Shown here: positions 53,700 to 64,000 of the stretch, in pieces | Layout: each line of letters starts with the position of its first letter | How positions within the stretch are numbered: the stretch's first letter is position 1 | Source: Linnemannia schmuckeri | Lineage: Eukaryota; Mortierellomycota; Mortierellomycetes; Mortierellales; Mortierellaceae | Direction of reading: 5' to 3' | DNA length: 64,000 bases | Assembly: GCA_029449235.1 (NCBI GenBank) | Contig: JANATG010000012.1 | Location: 1,736,001-1,800,000 of the forward strand | Program-made: the position numbers and the translations under genes | The notes under the pieces: model-generated | What the model saw: only the letters and a program-made list of their open reading frames with translations | Told to the model about the DNA's origin: nothing | Databases searched by the model: none

Positions 53700-56600
53700 C
53701 AGAGTTGTCGGGGAAATGAGGTTGTTGTTGTCGTTTGTTTGGCCTGATATTTTTCACAGATGTAATTGAAAAAAGAGTAGAGATGAGAAAAGGGCGGGAA
53801 AGTTGTACAATTGTAACAGGAAAAGGAGGGGTAAAGTAACAAGAAAGGAATGGAAAGGGTAACAGGTAAAGAGAAGAACGAGTGGTTACAAAAGAGAACG
53901 AGAAAACACCTAATGAGCCCCTTGTCTGACAGTCCCTTCGTTCTTTGTTCTCGGTGAGGATCACGTCTCAATACTCTGCACTCTTTTTTTTTTTTGTGTG
54001 TTTGTTTGCAGCAGAAATGTTAAAAACAGAAGCCTGATGAGGGGGTACGAGTGTGGGTGTTCCAAGAAGGAAAAAAATCGTCAGTCGGTGCCTGAACTAA
54101 AACAGAGTAATGGAATTTCTTCTTGTTCCTCAAACATGGCCCACACGTCAAAAATATGTGTGTGTCTTTCAAGACAACATGTCCTTTTTGGGCTGCCAAT
54201 TGAGAGAATATGGCAGGGAGCATTGGGTGCGAAGGTAGAGATAAGAAAGAAGAAAGGTGGATAAGATGAAGGTTTACTTGAGACGAGAGAGTAATGGCGA
54301 TGACGCTGTTGAAGTAGGCATCACTCGAAAGCATAAAGTTAGAGACAGCTGCAAGAAGGAATTGCTCTTGAAGCCTGCAAAGGCGCTATATGGATTGACT
54401 TTTTACTTGTCTGTTGGTAGGATGCAGGTATAAGCCAAACAATGGAGAAGAGACAATCGACTGCCACATTTTCGTAGAAAATGGCTTCTCTATCACTTCA
54501 CAAAAGGGAGCCGGAGTTGACATAAATGGTGGTGGTGGTAGTCGGTGGTAATTACTTACATGTAGGAATGGCGGAGTCGTCTATGTGCATTTTCTAGCTC
54601 GGGGGATGGTGTTCAGGTTGCTGATTGCCACAGTCCTCGGATACGCTCTGCTTCCAGGACAGCATTAATATGTAAATGTCGGAGAGGAAAAAGGTTTATG
54701 AATAGTTGGTATCGGTGCGGCGGTATCGATTTTTGTATTGTATGGATTTTGGGTAATTGCTACTTCTCTTGCATACCTAAATGGAGCCGACCTGGTCTGT
54801 GCCTCTTCATTATTTTAACGGTTCGCTCACTGGGTTTATTCACCTGTTTGATCATCTTTCTGGGACGTTACATTGTAACGTTCTCCTAAATAGACTTTTC
54901 TTCTTCGTTGACGTTCTTGCTTGGCGCATTTTTTATATTTTATCTCTCGCATGCCTCGCCTTGCGGTCAACATTTCGTTAACATGTCCAAGGGCGGGTCA
55001 AGTCTGCCGGAGAAGGAAAATAGAAGCAATTAAAGATGTTGCTCGCATGGACACATCATACTTGCTGTTGACAAACAATCATATCTCATCCGTTATTTAC
55101 TAGCTGGGCTCCTCTCCTTTCGCTTCTCCCTTGGTCGCTATCATTTCGCCAGCCGTTGTGAATGTTGTTATTTTCTTTTTTTCCTCGTCGACCCTCAGTC
55201 TTCCAATCCTTCCTTGTCCTCTACAAATAAACACATGAAAACAAGAACCATCAGAAACAAATCAAGACTTTGTGTTCAATTGGAGGCAAAAAATGAAAAA
55301 AAAAGAAATGTATACCTCTGGACTGCCTCGTTTCGCGAAATGAGCTAACCGAAAGGTATATCATACACATATACTCCCGCACTGATAGTAAAGAAAAAAA
55401 AAAGAAGACAACTATAAAAATAAAAGTAAACAAAGAGAGCTCTTTCAACTTTTCTATTTGTTGTTCCTTCATGTACTCTTTCTTCCGTGTGTTTGTGCAT
55501 TGAGGAGATGGGCCCTTTCTGACTGGCCTGACCAGCCGGCCGATCAAAAAATTCGCGCTCGGGGTAACCTGTGAAATACACCCACAAGGAGACAAGAGTA
55601 GCCCTTTCCTCTCTCTCTGTGGGCACAGGGGGGTCACCACTTCGCAACTCAAAGATGGAGGAAAGAGGGAAGAGGAATAGACTAGGAGTACCATGAGGGT
55701 TGCCTCCGATGCAGGAATCTAGGAAAAGATGTGTCAAATTAGCATCGAGAGCGAGGGAAGAGGAAAGGGGAGAGAAGAAGAGATGGCATTCTGATACAGC
55801 AACCAATCTGGAACCAGGTGACCTAATTTTTTTTTCACTTCTAATCAACCGACTCCCTCATCATGCAAGAAATAATTGCTCATCTGGATCAAGCATGCAC
55901 CTCTCCATCATACTCCCCCTTTCTTGCCTCTGACCCTATCTGTCCATCTGTCTATCGAACTCTCTCTCTTGCATGCGTTCATTTTACGACGACACAAACG
56001 GACGCTCTCTGTTACCCACAACCCCCAACAACTTTTTTTACGACAAAGGCCAAACCTTGTGGGGACGGTTGACGGTTCTACTTTCAGTTGTGTATATCTG
56101 AACAACGTCCAGCGAAAAGACCATGGCTCACCCCTCTTTGGCCCGGCTCTCAGAACCTAGCAGAGCCAGAGACAAAGACAAAAAAAGACGGAGGTAGAAA
56201 ACGGTCAGACTAGACTAGTGAGCAAAATAGAAAGAAAGGAGAAAGGGAAGGTGACATAGGGAATGGAAGGTATCATAGTATGGTGAGCGTGAGGTTGTCC
56301 TTGCCGCGTGCGCATGGCGGAAGAGCGAACGGAGTAATTGAGCGTTGGCTGGAGTAAAAAAAGGCAATTCGTGTCATGTCGTGTGCATATGGTGTATAGT
56401 TGTGCGGACAATGATATCTCGTTCTGCACATCCTCTCCCCTCGCTCTCTCCTCTCCCTCCTTCCCTTCCAACCCCTTTCCTCATCTTCCTTCATCCCTCT
56501 CTAACCCCTCCTTATCTTCCTTCGTCCCTCCCGTTCACCAACCGTTAACAAACAACAAAAATAATGCAACGTCGTCGATAGGTTCGGAGAGGTGTCAGAA

Positions 56601-59137
56601 TAATTTGCTCGACCAGAAAGGAAGTTAAACCTGTGGAGAAATAGCGCTTCTTCTCTTCTCCTCCCATCCTCTCACCCGTCCTCCGCTCCCCTGCTCCTAT
56701 TCCATTTGCTCGCACTAGTCGCTACCTTCTTGCTGGCTTACTTGAGTGGTGCAGGTTCCCCTTGCCACGAGGCCATGAAAAAATATTCTCCGGGATAGAT
56801 CTCCCTGACGAATTGTCAAGATCCTCAGTTTCTGGGTTATTGTATTCACTGCAAAACAAAAGGAGAGAAAGTGAGAGGTGTTTTTGGCTAGAAAGGTAGA
56901 AAGGGTAGGGTAGAAGTTCAACTGGTAGACGACATCCAATGACCTTTTCACCTCTCTCCCCTTTATGTCCTACCTGTCCCTTTCCTTCCCCTTTAACGGT
57001 TGACAGATAGTCATCCAGTGAAATGTATAGTTTCTCCGTCTTTCTTGTATTGTTAGACACCTCATTTCTCCAATTGGTACCATGTCTCTTGCGCATTTGC
57101 ATCGCGATTTCTCCTTTCGTCATCCACAATGGTCTGATCCAAATCTCGATATGAAACTCACCCAGTTCGGCACCTGGTTTGTTGTAATGCTACATCCTCT
57201 CTCCGTATTTCTTTGTTAAAAAAAATGACATGAAAAGGCGTGGGTAATCTTTATAGAAGTGACAGTTAGAGGCATTAAACACGAAAAAAAGTAACAAACG
57301 TACAGTACAGATATTTTGTAACCATATTTATTCCTAAAATACGAAAAATGAATGAAAGACAGGATTGGTATAACTGTTTACTTTCTGAACCAACAAAGTT
57401 GTGCTGATGCTTTGTTTGTTAGCATTTTTGGTTTCTATGGAAAGAAAGAACGAGGGAACGAAGTTGAGAACACAACAGAAAAAAAAAGTCCTATGACTAC
57501 TCTACTATGAGCTGTTTTATTTGTATGGCTGGAGGTACGAGCTGGCTGCTTGACTGGCTGGTGGCGTGGACAGAGAGGAGGGGAGGAACAACATTAACCA
57601 TATCTGTGGAGACAGAAAGACAAAGTTTAATGCAAGGTGTCGGAGGAGTGGAGAGAGAGGAATACCCGTCCTGCTTGCCTTTTTATCTCGAGGAGGGAGG
57701 GGAGAGAATCTTGTTTGTCTACTTTTGCCCGCGAAAATAAACAAACAAGTACACAAAAAAAAAGACAATTTGAGTATGCATTGGATGAAGCGTGGCTGGC
57801 TGGGCTGGCAGGTTGGGCAGAGGTACAAAAGAGAAAAAAGAAAGGCATGTGCAAAATAATATTCATTCAGAAGGGACACGAAAGAATGGCTCACCATGGC
57901 AAAGGCAAACATGTAATGTACACAGACATTGACAACGGTCCATGACATTCATAGGGGTGGGTGCTCTCATGAAATGGGCTGCAGTCAACAGTAACGAGAA
58001 GAAAGGAAAAAGAAAAAATGTTAAGCGAGCGAACAAACAAACAACAACGGGACAGACTAAACTAAACTTTACAACCACAAGCGGCCGTCAGCAACGACAA
58101 TGATAACAAGCGATCAACACCGACAACACTCACAGTGTCAACAACAACAGGGTGAAGCACAAGCGCCGACGAGCAATAGCCTCTTGCTGTTAAAGGGAAG
58201 CAGCCATTTTTTTTCCTCATATGGTCGATCAATCCCGTGTGATATGTTTTATACCACTGACACATTTTTTTTCAGTAATAGATTCCAATCGGGGCTCCAA
58301 GGAAAGGATCGGGGGACCATCAGTCACCTATCCATCGAATGAACTTCAGTGGGCTATGAGTGCCAAGGGAGTGAGACTGATTGAATTTCTAAATCGAGTG
58401 ATGGTTCCAGCCCGCCTGGTCCGTCTTGGTCCGAGGTCGAGGTTCTTTTGACTGAGCTCGCAGTCCACTGGATGAGAGAGAGATAGAGTGTATGTGTGCA
58501 CGTTGCAGGTAAAGGGAGAGGTACCTGGAACAAATAAATAGTTCTCAGCTTACTCACCTTCTGTTTCTTTTCTTCTCTTTCTTCTTTTTCTTCTTTTTCT
58601 TCTTCTTTTTCTTTTCCTTCTTCTTCTTTCACCTTCGACGGTCTTTTCACCTCCCTTTCCGCACCTTCCTCCTCTTCCTTCCTCTTCGTCCTCCCCTTCT
58701 CTCACTTTCATACTTATTTTCATTATTACTTATCACCATTCACCCTCCATATATCAATGACCCTCTTCGCTCAATAACGTCCACTCTCTTCCCTTGTACA
58801 TACCTTCCTATACCCCCTCCACTAGCCCCTTTCTCACTCCCTCTCTCACCTTCAATCAACACCCTCCACTTCCCCTTCCTTCAACTTATTCACGCTTGTC
58901 TTTTCTGGTCACCTCTTTATTTTAAAGTTGCCCTCTCCCTCCATTTCTCTCGGCTTCTAAACGATCAATTTATTCATTTACCCACAACGCAACTTCCTCT
59001 TATCTGTCTCAGCCCAAAAAATTCATACCCGACTGGCTGTCGTGAACAAAAACAGGCAGAAAAACAATAGCTAGGAACGAACAGCACACAACCCCTTTTC
59101 TCTCTCCCCCTTTTTCACCTCTATCATACCGACAACA
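53700..59137. other. 5.4-kb region without a confident gene
   Basis: AT-rich with CT- and GA-rich blocks. Isolated exon-like pieces occur on the minus strand. One at about 56849-56743 (acceptor TTTTGCAG, EYNNPETEDLDNSSGRSIPE, donor GTAAGC) and one at about 55597-55490 (acceptor TTTCACAG, YPEREFFDRPAGQASQKGPI) have splice-like borders, but I could not join them into a gene. A plus frame at 58221-58451 is protein-like but lacks an ATG. The CT-rich stretch 58560-58900 is probably the promoter and leader of the receptor gene. Decayed genes or noncoding transcripts are possible. Confidence 0.35.
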
Positions 59138-62100
59138 ATGGTGCGTTTGACAAAGGCACTACTTGGAGCCATGTTGGCACTGTCAGTAATGTTGACACCC
59201 GCCCTTTCACAGGTCACCACGTCCACAAAATCAGGAACAATACCAACACCATCAAGCAGACCTGCAGGAAACGCCACCGCACCTCCAGCACCGACCACCA
59301 ACTTCATCTTCCCCACCCCTGCCCCTACAACAGCACCAGTAACACCCAACCCAGGCCAACAAGTCCGATGCCCCCCCATCATGGTTGTCGACCCAAACCC
59401 TGGTGACGTTATTCACGGTCGCGCTTGTATCAACGGCTGTTGTGTCCGCTGTCCAGCGATCAACAGCTTCTATGAGCCGCACAAGGTCGATAATGTCCTC
59501 AAGGCTGCCTATTTCATTCGTCAGGCCTCGTTGGGCTTTGCGATCTTTATGGCGATCTCATACTTGGTCCTTCCTGGCAAGAGATCTCAACCTCATATCT
59601 CGGTTTTGTTCTTGACGGTGTCCTTGTCGTTGTGGTACGCGGCTTTTGATGTCATGCCCGGGTATTCGAACGCCTGTGATACTATTGTTGATCCGGCGAC
59701 GGGTAAAAACAACACTCTGTGTGGAATCCAGGGTGTGTTGATCATTTACCTTACCCAGACCAGCGCCCTCTGGTGCTCCCTGCTTATTTATAAGCTTCAC
59801 TTGGTAAGTTGCCTCTGCCTTTCCTTTTTCTTCTTTATTTCCATTTGTACTTTTTATTTCATTTCGTTGCCTTTTTTTTTGTTCTCTCGGAATATTTATT
59901 TTCAATTGTGTGTGTGTGTGTGTGTTCGGGGCATTCTACTTTATGCTGAGGATGGGGTCTGGGTTGTTTTGTTGTTGTTGACATGGTAATGGTGGCAAGC
60001 AACAACAGCTCCTGTTGATTTTTTCGAAACATGGCCCTGCGTTGTCCTTGTCCATATCTCTTGTGCTGTGGACGAGGCACACAAGAGAAAGCGAAAAAAA
60101 GAAGGCTCTCAGTTGTATGGGGTTGGGATGTGCTGTCTGTCAAAAATCAAAATTATTGTCCCTCTCTCTATCCTCTATCATTCTCTTTGTGCTTCCGCCG
60201 CTTCTTTTACTTCACTTTCAGATTTCATGCATGAACACGACATGATATGAAATGCTATCTACAAGGCGAGGGGAAGCTATGCGGATAACAATCTTGTGTG
60301 ATTTTTTCTTTTATGAGATCGCGATACCCCTTCTTGTATCCATCGTCATCATTATCCCTGCATCCTCATCCACCTTTCGCGGTTGGAGGCGTTCCCTGAG
60401 TGGTCAGAAGAGAAAAGAGCGATTTTCGACAGAAAACGGACGACGTCTCTTTAACTTGGGATTGGGTTTTGGATCGCGAGTGAGTGTGTGGTCTCTTCAT
60501 TTTCCTCCTGGCGCTCTGTTGGTGCTTTGTTTTCTAATTTTTTTTCCGCGTATTCCAAATGTGTCAGCGTGTTTATTTTTTCTTGTTGTTCATTCCAACA
60601 TTCACACACACAAACCTTTCACACAGAAACAAGGTGTGGAGGAAGAAGGATGTGAGGAATGAGTTTTGTTGTTGTGGTTTTGCGCTGTGGATTATTGTGA
60701 GTAAGAAGAAAAGGCGCAGACGGTTTGCGCCGCTCTTCTTTCTGTTCTTCACCTTCTGCACTGTTCGAAGCTTCGATTTCTTTTTGGTTTTTTTTGTGAG
60801 CACCTTCTCTTTTTCAACTCAGACGAAAAACAAAAACAAGGAAAAAGGAACGAAAAAAAAACGCACTAGTGTGAGAGATACAAGAAAAACAAAGCCCAAA
60901 CGAACAAAGCGCTTTTGGTTATGCTGACTGATGTTCATTAGACCTTCCTTTAGCTTCTTTGCTCTTCACTTGTCACATCAATTGACGCACATGCTGGCAA
61001 TAAGCATTGTGATGGCAGTGGAAAATGAATCCCCCTTCTTTTCTCTTATACCTTATTTTCATACCCCGATTAAGCATTTTTCTAACTCGTCGTACTGTGT
61101 ATCTTTGACTCTTCTCTCATAATTAGTTGGCTGTCTGGAGAAGCAACTGGATCGGTAAGTTTAAATCCTCCCTTTGCTCGCGAAAACATGTTAACTCCTC
61201 TTCCTCCACATCAACACACACGACCCTTTTCTTTTCCCTTGCCTGGACTTTTGCCCTGCCTCTTCCTCTCGTCGTTGGAAGTCTAAAATCAAATTAGATG
61301 ACTAAAATTCAATTCACAACTCCAAACCTCGCCACACATGCACATGCATGCACACTCCTCCACTCTCTAACTTACACATCACCTCATCCTCCCTCCCTCC
61401 CTTTCCATCTTTTCTTGCAACATTCTAGACGCGCATTATGCATACTTCACGGCCTTCTGCTGGGTGTTCCCTTTGGCATTCGCGATCCCCGTGGCGGTCA
61501 AGAACCTGGCCGAGTATCCCGGTATCGGCTTCTCTTGTCTCGTCGGCACTGAGAACTTGAACACCTATCTGTTCTACCCCGTCGCTGTTTACATGTACCC
61601 GGCCATGATCTGTCACGTCGTCACTGTTGGCAAAATGATCCGGGTACGTTTTCTCTTTTTTTTTTTTTCTCTTTGGCATTAATTCAATTGCATGTTCCAT
61701 AGTGAGCGTACATGGACACTAACAATGTCTTCTACTCTTTTTTGCTCTTTCCTCACTGTTTTTTTTTCTCATGAATAGTTGGCGGTGATGTCGTCAAAGA
61801 TCGACACAGGCCTCTCCCAACTCTCAACCGACGCCCGCATGAAAGTCACAACTACCATGCAAGCCAAGCGACTCCTCCGAGGCCAATGGCGTCCAGCCCT
61901 CATGGTCGGAACCGTTATGACCTGTCTTACTGTATTTTGGCTCTTCTATTACGTTGATACTCATTCTTTTGCCGAGACGAATATTGACACGCCTTGGTTG
62001 AAGGTTTGGATGGGGTGTATTCTTAAGCAGACCATGGCGGGCAAGACGGCGGATGAGATGCAGACAATTTGTGCGGTGGATGCGAAGCCCAACTTGCCGA

Positions 62101-63386
62101 GCATTCATTGGTTTGCGGCTGCTGAGGTGTTGTTGGCGTTACTGGGTGTTGTAGTGGCAGCGGTATTTATTACAAAGGCTGAATTCTGGGAGGAGTGGGG
62201 ATACCTACTCAGCAACGTCCTTCGTCGCGGCAAACGCGGTAATGGGTCGAGATCTTCTTCTCATGGATCCCGATCACCCGACAACAATGGTCACGGTTCC
62301 AGCTCGCCCACAATGGTCAACCGTCACCCATCCACACACTCGGACTCCATCGGAGAAATCGCCAGAAAGGGCGGTCCCATGGCTAGGTCGATGGGCAGCA
62401 ACCACGGCCTCCACAACGATATGCAGGGCGGTGGTCCCACCGCTGGTATCTTCCGCTCCAACAGCCAATCCTTGTCTACCAAGAACCTGACTAGCAACAA
62501 TTCGCAATGGTACGATATGGACGATCTCCTCGATAAGGAATACGAGCTCCAGGAACAGCAGCATCCACCATCTCTTCACCACGCGTCGTCCTCACACCTC
62601 CACCGAAACGTCAGCTTCTCCTCTCGTACCGGCGTTCCCACCAACTCTGCTCCTATCGGCGTGGTTGCTGACCCACCAAAGTACAGCTCCGGAAGTCTGA
62701 CGAGCCCAACACGCGCACACTTCACTCCCTCCTCCTCCGACCGCGACACCTTTTCGCCCTACACCGAGAAGCCTGTCGTCCCAGCCCCTGTCCCACGTAC
62801 ACCCCGCCTCACCAACGCCACCAGCCACTCCAACTCTCCTCCTTCCTCGCAACAGCAACACATCTACCTCTCCAGCCCCAAAATGTCAACCTCCGCTCCA
62901 CAGTCCCCCACAACGTCCTATCGCACCGGAAACGGGGCCAACAACAGCCACCCACTAGACTCGGTCCCCATCATCGGCATCGCAACCCGCGCTTCCCCCG
63001 CAATGTCCGCAACCTCCTACACCCACATTCCCAGATCCCCACGCAACCAACCCCAAAACCACAACAACCAGTCTTACCAAAACCAACCCCCCACAGCACA
63101 ATCCCTCCTCTACAATGCAAACGACAGCAGCGAACAGATCATGGTCGCATCCCGTGAAAGTATCGGTCGTGCCCCTCCTACCATGACCCCCATGGGAGGA
63201 ATGGGAGGTAGTAGTGTGCCAACAAGCCCAACGAGCCCAGTGAGCAGATCAAGAAGCCCTCCACCTTCGGTCCCGCACAAGAGCCCGCATCGCCATCATC
63301 AGCCCGGCTACATGTCTCCGCCCATCCAGCTTCCATCGGGCCATAGCACCACCAACAACAACAACAATAACTTTTATCGCGAATAA
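59138..63386 (+). CDS. Frizzled/Smoothened-like seven-transmembrane receptor without a Cys-rich ligand domain
   Basis: Four exons, 59138-59803, 61127-61154, 61429-61643 and 61779-63386, encode 838 residues. A signal peptide (1-25) is followed by a Thr/Pro-rich stalk and a short Cys cluster (CINGCCVRCPAIN). Seven membrane segments are visible: about 127-146 (IRQASLGFAIFMAISYLVLP), 154-174, 197-221 (GVLIIYLTQTSALWCSLLIY), 236-256 (YAYFTAFCWVFPLAFAIPVA), 279-301 (YLFYPVAVYMYPAMICHVVT), 343-362 and 414-434. The TM3-5 pattern resembles class F receptors. The 400-residue cytoplasmic tail is Ser/Pro/Asn/Gln-rich. The full Frizzled CRD is absent, as in the fungal and amoebal Frizzled/Smoothened-like proteins lacking CRD. 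Ligand and downstream partner are unknown. Intron 1 is unusually long (1323 bp). The 28-bp exon 2 joins TM3 to the intracellular loop in frame. Confidence 0.82.
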
Positions 63387-64000
63387 GTAATTAGTATTTA
63401 GCACTACCGTCATAACCACCGCAACAAAAAGAAATGCCATAGCTCGTTATCAATGCCTCTTCCAATCGAGAAAAAAATAGATTGTAATTAAAAAAAAAAA
63501 CTTGCAAAAATACACATACAGAGACACATACAGAAACAACATCGTTTGTTCATGACACTAGGAAGGTCTGTGAAAACATCAAAATGTGTTCGATCCCTCT
63601 TCAACGGCCGACGACCACTGTAGTACCTGTTCCCCCGGCCCGACCTTCAGTTGCATCAATGGTACAACACAACAATAATCAATCCGTCCATCGTACCAGT
63701 GGTACGATTTCAACGGTCTGTTGCGACTTCAACACATTGTTGCCATATGAGCTACCTATTATTACAATAACGTGACCTGTTGCCATAGTAACGACCAGCT
63801 ACCATAGCGAAAACCTGCTACAGTCGTACCCCCCTATAGCATAATCCCCTATAGTATATCCTTCTCCTATAGTATATATTTTTAGAATTGTTCCATAGTG
63901 CTAGATTATCCTTTTTTTTTCTCATTCTTGTTACACAGCGTAGAACACCCTCTTATGGTATAATCCCTCCTATAGTATATTGACCTCTGCAGTAAAAGAA
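63387..64000. other. 3' flank of the receptor gene with degenerate repeat
   Basis: After the TAA there is an A run (63489-63500), then from about 63740 a degenerate repeat (separate entry). No gene is recognised up to the window edge. Confidence 0.4.
63740..64000. repeat. Degenerate repeat with CCTATAGTATAA-type core
   Basis: Copies of C/T-ATAG with flanking C-rich and TATA-rich sides occur near 63743 (CATAT), 63784, 63803, 63835, 63850, 63868, 63894, 63954 (TATGG) and 63971, at 15-26 bp intervals, continuing past the edge. The best copies are CCCCTATAGCATAATC, CCCCTATAGTATATCC, TCCTATAGTATATATT and CTCCTATAGTATATTG. The core and C-rich/AT-rich alternation resemble the 37960-38290 repeat. 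Confidence 0.5.

Noticed and set aside
58354..58690. Lys/Glu-rich frame on the minus strand
   Set aside because: It is the complement of a CTT/TTC-rich leader of the plus-strand receptor gene, has no ATG, and ends in a poly-purine repeat.
1..64000. CACGTG boxes in several promoters (1721, 11202, 26410, 29077)
   Set aside because: Other copies fall in coding or relic sequence, and the total is not above what chance predicts for a 6-mer in 64 kb, so no shared regulon is claimed.
1..64000. CRISPR array, rRNA or complete transposable element
   Set aside because: There are no regularly spaced identical repeats, no rRNA-like conserved stretches and no transposase or reverse-transcriptase motifs. 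The GCR1_C genes have no visible tyrosine-recombinase residues.

Overview
The window looks like nuclear DNA of an early-diverging filamentous fungus, most likely Mortierellomycota (Mortierella or Linnemannia-like). That placement is an inference. It rests on intron-rich genes with short GT-AG introns, CT-rich leaders, Gln/His/Ser-rich protein tails, a fungal lysine-pathway enzyme, a Rom2-type RhoGEF, a Frizzled/Smoothened-like receptor and a Polycomb EED homologue. Exon boundaries were assembled by eye from splice sites and reading-frame continuity. Twelve multi-exon models are written out base by base; eleven are complete and one runs off the left edge.

Layout: 1-1132 (-) the 5' part of an HMMR-like coiled-coil protein; 1914-2679 (+) spliceosomal PRKRIP1; 2897-4890 (+) EED/ESC WD40 protein; 5072-5713 (-) His-rich hypothetical; 6518-8233 (+) homoisocitrate dehydrogenase LYS12; 9557-9916 (+) relic of a small secreted protein; 11232-13073 (+) GCR1_C-domain DNA-binding protein; 13.4-18.5 kb a gene graveyard with relics of the GCR1_C family and of an F-box/LRR gene; 18620-19864 (+) ABITRAM/Simiate; 20221-25975 (-) GCK/STE20 kinase (NAK1/KIC1 type); 27072-28811 (-) cyclin K-like; 29118-30788 (-) TrhO/TSTD2-like rhodanese; 31485-37047 (+) ATAD2/Yta7 bromodomain AAA ATPase; 38589-43507 (-) DEP-DH-PH-CNH RhoGEF; 47247-48991 (-) proteasome lid subunit RPN9; 49675-52363 (+) secreted M14 carboxypeptidase; 52594-53650 (-) decayed WSC-domain membrane protein; 59138-63386 (+) Frizzled-like seven-TM receptor.

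There is no operon logic, as expected for a eukaryote, but themes recur. Chromatin and transcription functions include EED, ATAD2, cyclin K, PRKRIP1 and GCR1_C. Polarity, wall and signalling functions include the GCK kinase, the RhoGEF, the Frizzled-like receptor and the WSC relic. The most unusual points are an EED whose methyl-lysine aromatic cage appears lost, several GC-AG introns (two in one gene), an intact GCR1_C gene followed by its own decaying relatives, three further pseudogenes, and a degenerate tandem repeat of about 21 bp in a convergent intergenic gap with a related motif at the right edge. I saw no convincing rRNA, tRNA, CRISPR array or intact transposon.
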